A stretch of DNA of 34,088 nucleotides from CAYQQU01 sp964419545 (GTDB taxonomy: Bacteria; Bacteroidota; Bacteroidia; Chitinophagales; Saprospiraceae), in the NCBI GenBank assembly GCA_964419545.1, contig CAYQQU010000062.1:1-34088 (forward strand). Reading direction: 5' to 3'. Position numbers and translations under genes: made by a program. The notes beneath the pieces are model-generated. The model worked only from the letters and a program-made list of their open reading frames with translations. It did not search any database and was not told the origin of the DNA. This document shows, in pieces, positions 34,057 to 34,088 of this stretch (position 1 is the stretch's first letter; the number at the start of each line of letters is the position of its first letter).

Positions 34057-34088
34057 AGAGATGAAGATAGAGAAATAGTCCACCCCGC

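Overview
The window looks like a chromosomal piece of a non-photosynthetic member of the Bacteroidota, probably of the Saprospiria/Lewinella type. That placement is an inference. It rests on a textbook Bacteroidota promoter in front of the only tRNA (TTG, 20-nt spacer, TATATTTG), A-rich rather than strong Shine-Dalgarno leaders, a DUF5916-type outer-membrane protein, an OmpA-type lipoprotein and a GC content that looks moderately high. The last 3 kb is more AT-rich, gene-poor and repeat-rich than the rest.

Layout. 1-8.3 kb holds metabolic and envelope genes: a small secreted helical protein (-), a SnoaL-like protein, kynureninase and a secreted M20-type peptidase (+), a CBM9/DUF5916 outer-membrane protein (-) and a secreted esterase (+). 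8.3-21.4 kb is a molybdenum-cofactor block: fdhD, a YdeP-type molybdopterin oxidoreductase, moaA, moeA and moaC, then two conflict-system-like genes, then mobA, all on +. moaE and moaD converge on them from the minus strand. 21.4-24.6 kb (-) is a tight four-gene operon: geranylgeranyl-reductase-type flavoprotein, 2[4Fe-4S] ferredoxin, a methyltransferase strikingly like the plant MPBQ/MSBQ enzyme (VTE3), and a tocopherol-methyltransferase-like enzyme (VTE4-like). 24.6-31.1 kb has an OmpA-like lipoprotein, a secreted VOC protein, a Ca2+-type P-ATPase, an AHSA1/SRPBCC protein, a YdeI/OmpD-associated protein and a small four-helix membrane protein. 31.1-34.1 kb has a MITE-like repeat, a CAU tRNA, a toxin-antitoxin remnant, a lipoprotein, an interrupted palindromic repeat, and a GxxExxY gene enclosed by 48-bp inverted repeats.

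How the genes work together. The Mo-cofactor genes make cPMP (MoaA, MoaC), molybdopterin (MoaD, MoaE), insert Mo (MoeA) and add a nucleotide (MobA). They probably serve the adjacent formate-dehydrogenase-like enzyme, which FdhD would sulfurate. The prenyl-reductase/ferredoxin/two-methyltransferase operon looks like the tail-reduction and ring-methylation half of a tocopherol- or plastoquinone-like pathway.

The strongest leads are (1) that plant-like prenylquinone operon, (2) the degenerate-SIR2/EAD11-like protein plus STAND-NTPase/WD40 pair embedded in the Mo-cofactor operon, and (3) the inverted-repeat-bounded GxxExxY cassette. All assignments come from reading motifs and recalled family features; no database search was run.
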